DNA of 38,507 nt. It comes from a virus. A model generated the notes under the pieces. The model saw only the letters and a program-made list of their open reading frames with translations. It did not search any database and was not told where the DNA came from. Both the position numbers and the translations under genes were made by a program. The DNA lies in IMG/VR virus record IMGVR_UViG_3300010354_000221, positions 1 through 38,507 of that record. One strand, 5' to 3'. This document shows, in pieces, positions 26,601 through 35,100 of the stretch; the first letter of the stretch is position 1; each line of letters starts with the position of its first letter.

Positions 26601-28542
26601 GTATAGAATAGTTTGGATCGTCTACTGATGGTTTTTTTGGAAATATAATTTCAGCTTGGACTGTTACTGGGACATAATCTAATTTATTTGATGAATTACC
26701 TTTTATATAACCTCTTGTATTAGAGTCTCCTGAAATTGCATATTGATAGATAACTCCAGAATTGCGGTCTGGATCATTAAAGTCTACAAACTTTTTTGGA
26801 ATTGATGTATATGTGTACTTATCTTTTATTTCATAAACTGCATTATCGGCATAAAGATTTATTTTTATTAATTCATCATCAACACCAAAACAACGAATAA
26901 GGTTTCTTAAAGATTTTTCTGTACCTTTTGACTTATAAATATATGTTAAATTGTTATAAATATTTTGATAAATAGTATTTTTTATGTCTGCTAGCTTATT
27001 TTCAAATTCCGATGTTTCATTTCTAGATAAAACATCCTCTATGAACGTAGAGTCATTAAAAATTTCAATATTTTCAAAATCATACGATGAAAGAATTTTA
27101 TTTATAAATGGTAATGGTTTTTCTGTTTCTTTGTAATATTTTACATCTTTTATTCTTGGCAAAGACTCTATTTGAAGATGTAAAGTGTCAAAATAACTTG
27201 AAATAATTTGTACTAAATTAGATAATTCTTGACCGCCAGAATTTTCGTCTTCTTCAACTATCCAAGATGGTAAACTTTTAAAAATATTTGAATTATTTTC
27301 AATATCGTATAGAGAGCCAGAATTTGTATAAATATCCAAAGTTTCTGCCACTAAGGAATTAATTGGATATAAGATAGGATCTTTTTCTTCCACTAAGCTA
27401 GAATTAAATTCTTCAATGGCTGAACCAGTGCTTCTTACATTTATAGAATAATTTGCTATAGTGCCATTTGAAATACGTCCAGAATAATCTAAGCATTTGG
27501 AGTCTAGGGTATTAATACTATCTGTAGAAATTATACCTTCATTGAATTTAAAATATACACCCAGCTCAGTGTTTGAATCATCGGTATTTGAACCGCCACC
27601 AACGTTAGTAAACCAGTATCTACTGATATTTTTAGAGCTTCTTGCTTCTTTCCAAAATCTAAATTCATCATAAGAACCGCTGCTATAAGCAACCGTACCT
27701 GTTCTGTATGCTCCAATATAAGCAACAGAACTTGCATTGTCAGCAGAACCATCAAAAGCAGAACCAGTAGTGATTTCTTTTTTTAAATCTCCATCAACAT
27801 ATAATTTAATCTCTAAACCATTAGAAGCGCTGTTGACTGTAAATGCATAATGGTGCCAAGCTGTTATATCATGAGAATAAACAACATTTGCGTTTGAAAC
27901 GCCTCTTGAACCAGAAGCATACGTTATCGCAAAACCAGTAGATTTTTTTTCCAATAAAAATCTAGTGTAGTTTGGTTGATTACTTGCAACGCCATTCCAA
28001 AGATCAAAAAGAGCGTAAGAAGAAGAAGCGTTGTTTGCTTCTTTATACCAAAACTCTAAAGTATTTCCAAGATTTAATGGATTTATTGCTAAATTAGATT
28101 CTCTATTGGAAGCGGTATCAAATATATTTGCATCTGCAAATTTGCCAGTAGAAGATGTGTGCGGACCACCATTTATAAAAATATATTGAGCAGTTGCAGC
28201 GTTGAGTGTAACAAAACCAGCTGATTTTGGATATATATTATCAAAAACATATAGATCAAACTGTGAAGAATTATTTCTCCACTCTAATTTTTCTTTTCTT
28301 GAACCATCATATGGATATCTTTGATAAATATTCTTTATTGCATCCGAGTAGTATTTCTCGGCGGAACCATATTTAGCAAAATTAGAAGCAGACGAAAAAT
28401 CTATTGCGGGCAAAAATCTTTGATTATCTTTTGATATTTCCTCAAGATACCCCTCAGACTCTGCTTCGTCATAAAGTTTTTGCACTTCTTGTGATGTTAC
28501 GACTTTCTCTGATGACTTGCCAAATAAATCTTTTATTGACAT
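17641..28542 (-). CDS. Giant 3633-aa multidomain virion protein (LamG, gpI-like motif, beta-propellers)
   Basis: An uninterrupted 10.9-kb frame. Visible layout: a short helical start (1-110); a LamG/concanavalin-like domain at about 150-320 (LEFWYKEAN, WHHYAFTVNS, KLYVDGDLKKEI, YDEFRFWKEARS); a helical region with YKSKGTEKSLRNLIRCFG at about 532-552, recalling the KGT-x-x-GL/R motif of P2 gpI-type baseplate proteins; a second LamG-like domain at about 620-830 (KWNLAVRIKPE, VKISSVRFWLDYLSDDEL); an extended region; about 14 propeller blades at about 1770-2660 (VFIGGNFTTAGGKAANNI, LYVGGEFTKAGN, NNIARWSNNTW); and a 970-residue unassigned C-terminus. LamG and propeller folds commonly bind glycans. 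It lies three genes after gp25 and two after gp6, so it is probably a baseplate or tail-tip protein with adhesin capacity. AAGG precedes the ATG. Confidence 0.85.
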   Translation of the reverse strand: MSIKDLFGKSSEKVVTSQEVQKLYDEAESEGYLEEISKDNQRFLPAIDFSSASNFAKYGSAEKYYSDAIKNIYQRYPYDGSRKEKLEWRNNSSQFDLYVFDNIYPKSAGFVTLNAATAQYIFINGGPHTSSTGKFADANIFDTASNRESNLAINPLNLGNTLEFWYKEANNASSSYALFDLWNGVASNQPNYTRFLLEKKSTGFAITYASGSRGVSNANVVYSHDITAWHHYAFTVNSASNGLEIKLYVDGDLKKEITTGSAFDGSADNASSVAYIGAYRTGTVAYSSGSYDEFRFWKEARSSKNISRYWFTNVGGGSNTDDSNTELGVYFKFNEGIISTDSINTLDSKCLDYSGRISNGTIANYSINVRSTGSAIEEFNSSLVEEKDPILYPINSLVAETLDIYTNSGSLYDIENNSNIFKSLPSWIVEEDENSGGQELSNLVQIISSYFDTLHLQIESLPRIKDVKYYKETEKPLPFINKILSSYDFENIEIFNDSTFIEDVLSRNETSEFENKLADIKNTIYQNIYNNLTYIYKSKGTEKSLRNLIRCFGVDDELIKINLYADNAVYEIKDKYTYTSIPKKFVDFNDPDRNSGVIYQYAISGDSNTRGYIKGNSSNKLDYVPVTVQAEIIFPKKPSVDDPNYSIPNFTEVSLFGVHTANSNQSLLSWGNDEFNFKVYAQKRDFGSKDAYFAISGSLSGSGFHLSSSYFNDLYENNKWNLAVRIKPEKLENTNLITGSATGSYILEFVGYNSVLDSTENYFVLSASINESDAKTALSKNKRVYAGAHYQNFDTSSLLASTDVKISSVRFWLDYLSDDELKAHSYDPSSFGRQYPYWNAFLTNKDANTLMLSKADLLALNWDFNTVTSSNAQGEFTVEDVSSGSVAAALEYNFGWLGDIVKYRHSGFAKAFYPNDTQVTNKEYVYAAKLQNPEVISNSELIQIRDTDDINVTRNSKPITYFYSIEKSMSQIINDEIMSWFATIHSFNNLIGDPSERYRKEYKNLSYLRKLFFEKVRNEPDFEKFIEFFKWIDSSISLMINQLIPASANVSDNVRNIIESHLLERNKYENKLPTLEKKGEPVTTTTNPLRYKYEEQVAANNPTGSMWLKQRVERTNPLVSSGDADVDRDREQIRKVIFGKNLNQVPKQYDTVNEVEYQGKEDIVRAFSNIGLITSSLLENPVSVINPLKVQNIPFNSTFTFASESLTASGQILTPDVDQGNYFNKYEYVQTSGRTNTNIGLNEIIDTINLPSPNPDISGVVDRALPTRPTVKTVIVERFSAPGGAEVISRGALEHTGEELSPYNELNNRNYVVRRNLNRLYAETSSINEERPSLHKVNKNSFKQFSILTSDDANIGTKTKYDNQFIVHQIPRSDSQYLWISSSLTGNMNAGGYITDYDNLTVYSQGDYTSSLAFLSASSGSLTAGGLGAVADFIGLNTNVIINVNTASNTISPLSSLSGNLNTYLLAKDGPYGMASWKQIRNADKRILKLSRKNNKILVQDPPKQKSKIEKQRVVFYKDRISDTFTSYKEPPVQFNAPMTHLVAVTGSENPVEILSTYDNNKDKLANDSLTKILGAKERTEPQTNDILSELENGLYEPRPKILRKTYAQNIFPKRKDITTYQVRSKPNYEETDSTASVVDVNTFWKDDVKQREKISGSFDLYGFAKENLNNLPSSRTMDAYANNFYPRNDFEGSFTINQNKTYKNSIFSLDSYNDYDNSTVSLETSSILSDLDYQNISIFYSGSMNKLLEGLPFDDTYNLTSSVYDCAVNNYYYLFGGKFATAYGQETIAGYNTEAGSYFRVPSEFRVIKQSNEFETTIYKVIPYGKNYFFAFGNFDFIVSTEEQGGDVDAPGVVLYYLVEPDLAIAALTPIQGALLDESATEKREIRTAITSTLHPVAVSNFGLTTNKIIYVGGNFSGIDPAGAAPYTEFEKFGFFAIDDYQDGDGGYAFKNTGTKFGTDASPFHETDTRDIILCIMTASATSNGIGGYASGRKGIVIGGRFIGNEDNYVTGGRFEGPILYYPPDDDFHGIGHLANGWKRKPDDEFESYFTTVASICEDSADNSGSFFIAGNFPNNEGYSSGVARWNNVNQYYQYLDVGIYLWENIDSSKDFKTSIGISNELIVNDILSNSSGLYAAASSSYLGTSYILRYNTTSRATFSGSWSVVKALTGSVQTLENFIDKQPTVADPDVFLFGGSFDRTGNDYKKTITLQDSDKFRGYLNNITFLETDYNRRRNIQYTLNNLSYYDISRTNIYKLNGRIDDSFSDTLKTTSSYAFISSSEGLYVAGNFSIVCGSVANGIARYHGGNFNRLTASGGAELFNTPTSNDAPYVSVKSICSSSHFGLVAAGAFTTSSGGNFGGNANYNRIARWKDNQWIPFYSSSQPNDEVYQVITASYDNRTYIIAVGAFDEFDGSSATKGIAAFIPESSSWYGGLTFFGEGVFDPKNYPVRCIASSSLGIFIGGDFTGSYRSNSNSTFNYIKRFTQASVGFNSQKLINGAVGIGSGTIGIGGPVYSIALSPTASNGVSEVFIGGNFTTAGGKAANNIVKYNGGTFVPNDVGGVPSITGSFTALGTGLNGPVYTMISTSTGLYVGGEFTKAGNTLVNNIARWSNNTWNVIGRDERNGFNLTAEDKVLGLTMVDNKLYIAGQYLGTRSGPVLKDRKYSRQIEGYSGSILMPKPQLIFNNFIPPSVGITESSGMRIDEVEYNSDSNTIKKVTQYRGQEFIHILNNGYVYEIEEISGKKPFFDSYSDYAIDFKPMSQKYSVIPEYKISSYVEKTIKEKNGNFTTILKEDYLSYRGFDENIKDSNNINNNIVSTDTIRSKTIFENVKNNENLSLKIKTSAIKKLRPEKNFYPSDYILQLSNYFLNSFLLSQDNSVTSSIDADEKFSSVLSNGTPIDRQALALMQPLFSPGILLNTIKASIAVDFPTFIANSGSFSTKPGFYSNSGSSLIKETLYDAIALERRSYSGSFYIDSEFNFRFPFESLVEFDTIIPEQLKNSSNNLYYLNPTYYSSDTITGSDYTDLAFPLYNMGTGSVRKFMFTDSVYKLAMHNFLAEVPNFFLNEKLNNFKSSPETEFKTAISGTTYFMDVVLEAKDNFTQFFADPYQEGLKTIRSNFRDGVLLLPSADSLYGPPTRYWQTNTYDIFYSPYNYFFKLIDTPSYAPYVPPYYYGKAVGRISFLADETRNYTLAEIQSKAKIEYINEELENLFAERSSFLQNNFTAPVNTNYKNSPAYTQRMNLSASINLLLKKQEKNVEHDSKTSTVNTIKDRENNSYSWVIQTKYETPSINFINSRLSGNLGLRFIGGEKLSSGIRGFYEYLFKGMWTTYGSPTKSGEGIDFYIQNSFTSSQNAQGRGTGSLIDLCGFEKDEKRTIGLVGDNKSLQEGVLMIPYTFIKNHGGSINRNFAETLPEILGENGIYDANSRKNGPYYYKIDREVLSKALGLSFDKNSKITFEEIKSVVQSDKVDKNNSIVKLVNSLTNYVIPPHLDWLRNLSIDPFVMYIAEFSTRLERDDLSDIWQGLMPKSSYTTELEDFTISHPLTKNDLFHGLKPEPDTRMKLFKVKKKAGTNYYELIEDSPEDSRFKFKNFKSKREIPKYSFNYPYDFCSLVEMVNVEIELEAEKEENN

Positions 28543-28544
28543 AT

Positions 28545-29975
28545 TTATTCAACCTTAAATTTAAATACGTTAGGAAGCTCTCTTAAACTTGCTTCATCCC
28601 ATCTTGCTAATTTTATACCATAAACATAACCTTTTTCAATATTATTCATATCTAATTCAAAAAAATTACCATTTGAATCATATGAAGTTTTTGTATAGGC
28701 CAAAGAGCCAGTAGAATAATCCACTACCGTATAACTATCACTAAGTCTAAAAATTTTATAATAAAGATCAGGTATTATTTCATTTTCTATAATATTATTT
28801 GCAACAGTATAAATTGTTGGACGCCAATCTTTTTCTCTAGCAAAAATTTTAAATTTTGCAACTTCATTTTGTTTATAGGTATTTTTTAAATTTGTTATAT
28901 TAATAATATAATCTTCATTTGTTTCATAATCATAATTTTGTCTTTGCAAAACATCAAACGAGCTTGAAAATATGGCTAAAGAAGAAGTTGTATTATACCA
29001 TTTGTCGTATACAACACTTGCTGTTGTATCTAATGAAACAACAGCTTTATAAATACCAGCTAGAGGGTTTGTTACTTGTAGAAAAGAGGAAGATAATTCG
29101 TTTGTTAAAGTAGAATTAGTATAAAACTTCACTCCTGGTATTATCCCTCCAGCTATATTTTTTAATTTTCCATTTACCTTATTATAAAAATAAATGTTCA
29201 TTTTATTATCTGCCGAATCTAAGATACTGCTTGAAGCAAAAAAAGAAGTTCTATCATCCTTTACAATGGATTCCCATCTTGCCTCTATTACTGGTCTTTT
29301 ATAAAAAAATTCTGATCCGCGAGCAGAAAACTTTTTAGTGTAGAAGCTCCTAAATTGGTCGCCCTCTTCAAAAGAACCAGACATCTTTACCATAAAACCA
29401 TAATTATTAAGCGTTCCAGACATCCATTGTTCTACAATGTTAGTAACATCTAGCTCTATGTCCTCTGTACCATCTTTAAAAGAAAAATCATATGTGTAGC
29501 CAGAAGAAGATAAAAAAGAACCGCCAGCGGATGTCCAAACCGTTCCGCTCGTTGCATAACTCCAAGTCGATCCAGCGCCTTTTAATCCGCTAGTAGACCA
29601 GCCGTTATCTGAATATGCTTCCATATCTAAGCCATATCCTTCATCCCAAGATTGTGAAACAACTGCTACGCTCGCAGTATAGTCTTTTGGAAGACTAAAA
29701 GGATGTTTTACATTAAAGAGCCTAAAATAAAATTTAACGCTTCCAGAAGCTGGTAAGACAGAATTATTTCTATCATTTACTAAATCACTTATTGGAAATT
29801 GAACTAAAATTCTGCTCTTTTCAACAGAAGAAGTATTTGCTTGACCAAAAATTGAAAAAATCTCTAATGAATCCGATGCTCCCATATTTGCATCAGTTGC
29901 TCTATTAATTAAATCAATTTTATAGGCGTTAGTTATTGTTGTATCTTTATCCGCTATATATTTTTTAAAAGGCAT
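28545..29975 (-). CDS. DNRLRE-like beta-domain structural protein
   Basis: This is a 476-aa protein. Residues about 1-215 resemble the DNRLRE/disaggregatase-related beta-sandwich of surface and carbohydrate-binding proteins: an opening repetitive-strand segment (KDTTITNAYKID), SRILVQFPISDL, FYFRLFNVKHPF, SQSWDEGYGLD, and the hallmark LDVTNIVEQWMSGTLNNYG at about 176-195 followed by FMVKMSGS. Residues 216-476 are further beta-strands of unknown family. The ATG shares a base with the stop of the gp6-like gene (TAATG), with AAGGGAAG about 10 nt upstream, so it is translated together with the wedge protein. It probably decorates or bridges the baseplate and fibres. The glycan-binding idea is inferred from the family only. 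Confidence 0.82.
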   Translation of the reverse strand: MPFKKYIADKDTTITNAYKIDLINRATDANMGASDSLEIFSIFGQANTSSVEKSRILVQFPISDLVNDRNNSVLPASGSVKFYFRLFNVKHPFSLPKDYTASVAVVSQSWDEGYGLDMEAYSDNGWSTSGLKGAGSTWSYATSGTVWTSAGGSFLSSSGYTYDFSFKDGTEDIELDVTNIVEQWMSGTLNNYGFMVKMSGSFEEGDQFRSFYTKKFSARGSEFFYKRPVIEARWESIVKDDRTSFFASSSILDSADNKMNIYFYNKVNGKLKNIAGGIIPGVKFYTNSTLTNELSSSFLQVTNPLAGIYKAVVSLDTTASVVYDKWYNTTSSLAIFSSSFDVLQRQNYDYETNEDYIINITNLKNTYKQNEVAKFKIFAREKDWRPTIYTVANNIIENEIIPDLYYKIFRLSDSYTVVDYSTGSLAYTKTSYDSNGNFFELDMNNIEKGYVYGIKLARWDEASLRELPNVFKFKVE

Positions 29976-31777
29976 TATATTATGCTTCCCTTAATATCAG
30001 TATTAGGATATTTTAACTCCATTACAACATTTAATGGAACATTAACATATCTTTTATCTGGCGAGGTGTTTTCTGTAATACTAAAAACGCTATCAGAGTA
30101 AACGCCACCATTTTTTGGAACTATATTTACACTTATAACATCTAAAAGCCCATTAACTTTTTTTAAACTACTCAAAACATTTGTTATAAAAAAAGTTTCT
30201 CCAAACTCTGGTAGCATGGCAAAATCTTTTTTAAGTTGAGCAATAGCGTCTGCAAGAATATCGTATTTTGGTCTATCATTGCCGCCTAAAGCAACAAACT
30301 CTATACCATAATTTACAATTTTTCCGTCTAAAATGTCTATTGAATCATTTAACATTTTGCTTTTACTTAACCAAGTTTTTAAATTATTTTTTACTGTTTG
30401 ATTTGCTTGTGTTAATAGTCCGCTTGAATCCTCGCATAAAACATAAATATTTAAATTTCTTTTCAAAGAATCATCATCTCTTATAACATTGACTCTTCTA
30501 ATGGATCCATATTTTTTTGGCATAGAATATGCCAATGATTTATAATCGTTTGCGGTTACTGCTCGATTTTGAGTTGAAAAACAATTTTGTATTCTAATTT
30601 TTAATTCATTAGAATCAAATACTCCAATTTCTCCAACCAATGGCGCGTCATTTGTAACCTCTAGACTATTTTTAACAGTACTTTTTAAACCGATAGATAA
30701 ATTTTCTTCATCATTAAAAGCAAAATTTGCTCCTTCAACATTTATTAAAGAGTTGACTCCAAAATTTATACCACTGTTTACTGGGTTGTATCTGTATGCC
30801 ACCGTTAAAACCGTATTTGATGGTGAAATACCAAATTTATCGCTGTTTACCAATGCCGTGGGATCAAAAGAATCACTTGATATATATTCTTTTCCTAAAA
30901 TATCTAAAACAGCCCTCGAAGGCTCTGCTAAATAGCTTTTATTGTCGGCTAGAACAACATCAGAACTTGCTCCAAATTGCAAATATGTCGCTCCAATTTC
31001 TGTTTCAACAGTAAAACGTCTTGGTACTATAAATGGCTTTACTATTTCTTTAGCTAATTTAGCAGATGTTGCATCTCTATTTGTTACAGATCTATATATA
31101 ACATTTTGCGATAAATAATCTACTTCAAAATATTCGTTACCCTCGTCATCAACTACAGAAATAATCTCAACTATGTTTGGCTCAACCAACTTTAATTTTA
31201 AAAATTTTTGATAATCACCTATAGTTACACGTTCTGATTTTATAACACCAGAAATCACTAAACCATTGGCTTTTATACCATAAGTTGTAGGAAGCCCGTT
31301 TGAACCAATAATTAAAGGTCTAACTTCATTTGTTGGCAAATCAAATCTAACGTCTTCATTTAATATAAATTTTGTTTTATTTTTGGTAGAAAATACGCTA
31401 CCTCTTTTTAAAGTTGGTGCGTATGATAAATTTGGTCCAAGACCAGTAGAATTGGATGGTACTGAAATATAAAAAGTAGCTATTCCAGTAGAAGTTGCAC
31501 CATTTGTATATTTAAAACCAACTTGTTTTGCAATTTTTAATACATTATCAAACTCTGAGGCTGTTTCTAAGAATGATTCGTTTGCCTGATAATCTAAATA
31601 AAAAGATAGAATGTCTCCAACATAGGAAACTGTATCGACCATCAAAGATCCAAAACTTCCTTCATTAAAATCCTGAAAAGAATCTGGATAGTATCTCTTG
31701 GCATGCTCAATAAGATCTCTTCTTATTGAATCATAATCTCTGCTGGTATATTTTATTGGAAGTACTTTTTTAGGCAT
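29975..31777 (-). CDS. gp6: Baseplate wedge protein, gp6/Baseplate_J family (start corrected to ATG at 31777)
   Basis: This is a 600-aa protein (T4 gp6 is 660 aa). A TTG at 31798 would add seven residues, but ATG 31777 has AAAGAGGG 8 nt upstream. The N-terminus carries the family pattern: KYTSRDYDSIRRDLIEHAK, FNEGSFGSLMVDTVSYVGD, YLDYQANESFLETAS and KIAKQVGFKY. A later block (RAVTANDYKSLAYSMPKKYG, SIRRVNVIRDDDS, LNIYVLCEDSSG) is the conserved Baseplate_J region. In contractile tails this protein forms the ring of dimers that joins the wedges and transmits sheath contraction. It follows the gp25-like gene, as in T4, and ends overlapping the next start. Confidence 0.93.
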   Translation of the reverse strand: MPKKVLPIKYTSRDYDSIRRDLIEHAKRYYPDSFQDFNEGSFGSLMVDTVSYVGDILSFYLDYQANESFLETASEFDNVLKIAKQVGFKYTNGATSTGIATFYISVPSNSTGLGPNLSYAPTLKRGSVFSTKNKTKFILNEDVRFDLPTNEVRPLIIGSNGLPTTYGIKANGLVISGVIKSERVTIGDYQKFLKLKLVEPNIVEIISVVDDEGNEYFEVDYLSQNVIYRSVTNRDATSAKLAKEIVKPFIVPRRFTVETEIGATYLQFGASSDVVLADNKSYLAEPSRAVLDILGKEYISSDSFDPTALVNSDKFGISPSNTVLTVAYRYNPVNSGINFGVNSLINVEGANFAFNDEENLSIGLKSTVKNSLEVTNDAPLVGEIGVFDSNELKIRIQNCFSTQNRAVTANDYKSLAYSMPKKYGSIRRVNVIRDDDSLKRNLNIYVLCEDSSGLLTQANQTVKNNLKTWLSKSKMLNDSIDILDGKIVNYGIEFVALGGNDRPKYDILADAIAQLKKDFAMLPEFGETFFITNVLSSLKKVNGLLDVISVNIVPKNGGVYSDSVFSITENTSPDKRYVNVPLNVVMELKYPNTDIKGSII

Positions 31778-31785
31778 CAATTTTT

Positions 31786-31793
31786 CCCTCTTT
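31786..31793 (-). promoter_or_regulatory. Ribosome-binding site deciding the gp6-like start
   Basis: Coding-strand AAAGAGGG ends 8 nt before ATG 31777. The alternative TTG at 31798 lies upstream of it, so the ATG is preferred. Confidence 0.8.
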
Positions 31794-31798
31794 AACAA

Positions 31799-32179
31799 TT
31801 AATTAGATGTTAAAGAAAGATTTAACTGATCTCTTACGTTAATAGATGGAATAAAGAATACAATAGATACGAACAGAGCATTTTCATTGCTATCAACTGG
31901 TGCAATAACAACATCTTGTACGCTTATAAATCTCATATATTTGTTTATTTGTGTTTTTATTTTGTTTGAAATTTCACCATTTAAATTTTTATTATTTTGA
32001 GAAAAAAGCAGTGTTCTGATACCAGCTCCATAATCTGGTAACATCATTCTTTCACCAGGATTAGTCAATAAAAGCATCTTTAAGTCTTGCTTTATTGACT
32101 CAAGTAGTGTTTTATTCATGCCATATAGACCATCGTCTGGGTCTTTTACTAAAGGTAATTTTGGAGATACGCCCTGCAT
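31799..32179 (-). CDS. gp25: Baseplate wedge protein, gp25 family
   Basis: This is a 126-aa protein (T4 gp25 is 132 aa). The family signature is clear: LPLVKDPDDGLYGMN near the N-terminus, then LKMLLLTNPGERMMLPDYG followed by AGIRTLLFSQNN, and a C-terminal strand pair with LFVSIVFFIP. In contractile systems gp25 sits at the core of the baseplate wedge and nucleates sheath assembly together with gp6. TAGGAG lies 8 nt before the ATG and overlaps the TAG stop of the 2074-aa gene, so the two are coupled. The following gp6-like gene keeps the T4 order. Confidence 0.95.
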   Translation of the reverse strand: MQGVSPKLPLVKDPDDGLYGMNKTLLESIKQDLKMLLLTNPGERMMLPDYGAGIRTLLFSQNNKNLNGEISNKIKTQINKYMRFISVQDVVIAPVDSNENALFVSIVFFIPSINVRDQLNLSLTSN

Positions 32180-32187
32180 TTTTACTC

Positions 32188-35100
32188 CTATGTATTTTTT
32201 ATATAGTAATCTTTAGGTGCTGGTTGAAGTTTTATTATATCGCTATGATCCTTTGCCGCCTCACAGCTAGAAAGATTAGCCTCAGTATTAAATAGGCCGT
32301 TTATATAATTTCTCTTTTGTTCTTGAGCTTTTTCTGAATCGGAAGAGTTATCCTCGTACCATAGTAGACCAGCATAATATATGATATTAAATGGGTTCCA
32401 AGCAAATGGCATAAATGGGCTAAATGGGATTAACCCAAGGAACCCAAGCGGGACTCCAACAGCTGGGACTACAAAGCTTGTTAAGTTTTCGTCAAACATT
32501 CTTCCAATCTTATAAATTGTAGAGGAAACTCCAGCATTTAAATCAGCTCCTTCTATAAATCCTTTAGCAATTTTTACTGGTATTGAAAGCAAAGTCTTTA
32601 AAACAAACCAAAATACATCTTCATTTGGATCATCATTAATTACGCTTTGTGGATCACTTAAATTTATATTTACTCCTTGCCCGTTTGATTGAACAATTTT
32701 TGCAGTTGTTCTTATGCCTTTCTTAGTTCCTTTAAAAGCGTCTAAAATCTGCTTTCTTGTGGAAGTACAAAGAACATTTGTAATAAAAATGGTTGTTATA
32801 TATCTTTTTATTGGAAAAATAAAATCAAATAAAAGCCTAAACTCGGGCTTTGAATCATCAAATTGTAGTTTTGTCCCGTTAAAAATTTTATAGTCAATAT
32901 ACAATTTTTGTTCTTGTATCACCGCATCTTCTAATAAAGTTGCCTCTCTAACTGTAACTTTTTCGGTTCTATCAAAAATTCTTAAATAAATTGAACCATT
33001 TGATTCAAATAAGCTTATTTTTTCTGCCACATAACTAAATTGTTTCTCAAGCTCTTCATAATTTGTAACAAAATTTAAATCAAATTTTTTTGGTATTGCA
33101 TTTTGGTTTAAAACAAAATTAGTATCGTCTAAAATTCTTTTTGACAATTTTGGCAATATTGCCGTTTTAAGTTCTTGTCTTATTATATTTTTTATAATTT
33201 GTCTTTTCACAATTTTATTTGTAGGGTCTACTGTTATATCTTGACCAGTAGTAAATTGTCTATTATACTGTTCGTTTCTTTCAAGAGCTTTTTTAATTTG
33301 GTTTTTTTCTAGTGATGCCAAGTTTTCATATTGTTTAGCAAAAAAATTCGACATCATATCATAAAATAATTGATCAACGCTTCTCATCTCGGTTTCTATC
33401 AAACCAGATAAAAAGTCTATAAATAAACCATCAGACCTTAAAAATTGAGGATCGTAATAACCAAATGTTGCAATTCCTCTTAAAATAATATCGTGGGCAT
33501 AAACTCTTATAGCAAGACGATACAAAGGAGACAACATGATGTTTTGGTCATCAGTTGTTTCAAGATTCCTTAACTCTTCTGCATTTATTGGTTCATTATT
33601 GGCTATTTTTTGATTTAAAATTTCGTCAACACAAGAAGAATTTTTTTTATTTTCTACTGCTTCATTTTTTAGAGAATCAATGTCTAAATAATGAGGATTA
33701 ATATTACACTGTATTTGTACTGGCGTTGGTTCTATGACTAATTTTATAAAGTCTGTTATGGCCTTATAAGTTGGGGGAATTCTAACAAATTCAGATTCAG
33801 AATCTTCTGGATCTTTTCTTTGTTTTTGCTCTTGAGTTACTAAGTACTTATCAAAGAAATCACTTGTCCCTATATTTTTTAAACAAGAATCAAAAATATA
33901 AGAATTAATTTCTTTATAAAATCTTGATGAATCAAAATTAATATCTTTATTATTTGTTTCTATGAATTTTTTAAATATTTGTTCTTTATCGGCGTTTAGA
34001 TTATCGATTTTTAAATTGTTAGTTGCGTATCCAAGAACATCTTTGTCGATATCTTGGTAGTTTTCTATGTTTATGTATATATTATTATTTTTTATAATTT
34101 CTAATTTATATTTATCGTGTAAATCATCATTAAATTTTACTGGGGCATTTGGTCTATAATTATCATAAAATTTTAAATCAAAAACTGGATAATTTAAACC
34201 AGCCTTTAGGACAATTGAATAAATTTTTAAAACAGATTTATATTCGTTAATGTTATCCTGTAAGGAGTTTTTTAAAAATTCGCCTAAGTTTTGTCGATTA
34301 TTAATTAAACGTACTTGGCTAGACGGAGTATTTTTATTTATTAAATCAATTACTCTATTCATTTCTGATTGTCTGGAAGACAAGAATTCCATAATTTTTA
34401 TATAAACTGCTACACCCTGAGCGTCAAATAGCATGGCTGTTGCTTCTATATTTGGACCCAGCGTAGATAAAAGATTTTTGTAAGAAGCATCCTCCATTTG
34501 TGCAGGATTTTTCCTCATAAAATTATCAAATATTGCTAATGCATTTGTAAAATTTGGTAATATTTCTTCAAGAGTTTTAAAAAACCCCTGAACATCGGGC
34601 GAGCTTGCAGTGTTTATTGATTCTATAGTAGAAGATGCCGCGCCTATAGTTACCGAAACATTTAATGCGTCCAAAAAATCAGACAAAAATAGTCTTAATT
34701 TTTGGTCAGCTTGATCTACTTTTTGTCGCAAAGAAGCATTAACTAAATTTGCATCCTCTTTTTCTTGTATGTTGCCATCAGCTTTTGATGAAAAAGTAAA
34801 TTCACTAGAGCTTTCTCCGACAATACCAGAGTATTTTTTATTATCTAAGATATCTTTGAACAAATATGATGGTAAAAGTTCCTTGTCACCCTTATCGCTA
34901 GCATTATTTTTATCTGGCTCTTCTGGGTTAACTAGCCCGCTTAAATCAGGTTCAAGTTTTCCAGTTTGCTCATTCAACTTCAATAATTGAGGGCCTTTTG
35001 TTCTAATAGAATATGTTGTTTTACTCCATTCTAAAGCTTCGTTATTAAATGTAGTATATATGTCTTTAAATAATGTATTTAAGACATTAGAAAAGCTTCC

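Noticed and set aside
31778-31798. TTG start for the gp6-like gene
   Set aside because: The TTG lies upstream of the good Shine-Dalgarno; the ATG at 31777 is correctly spaced.
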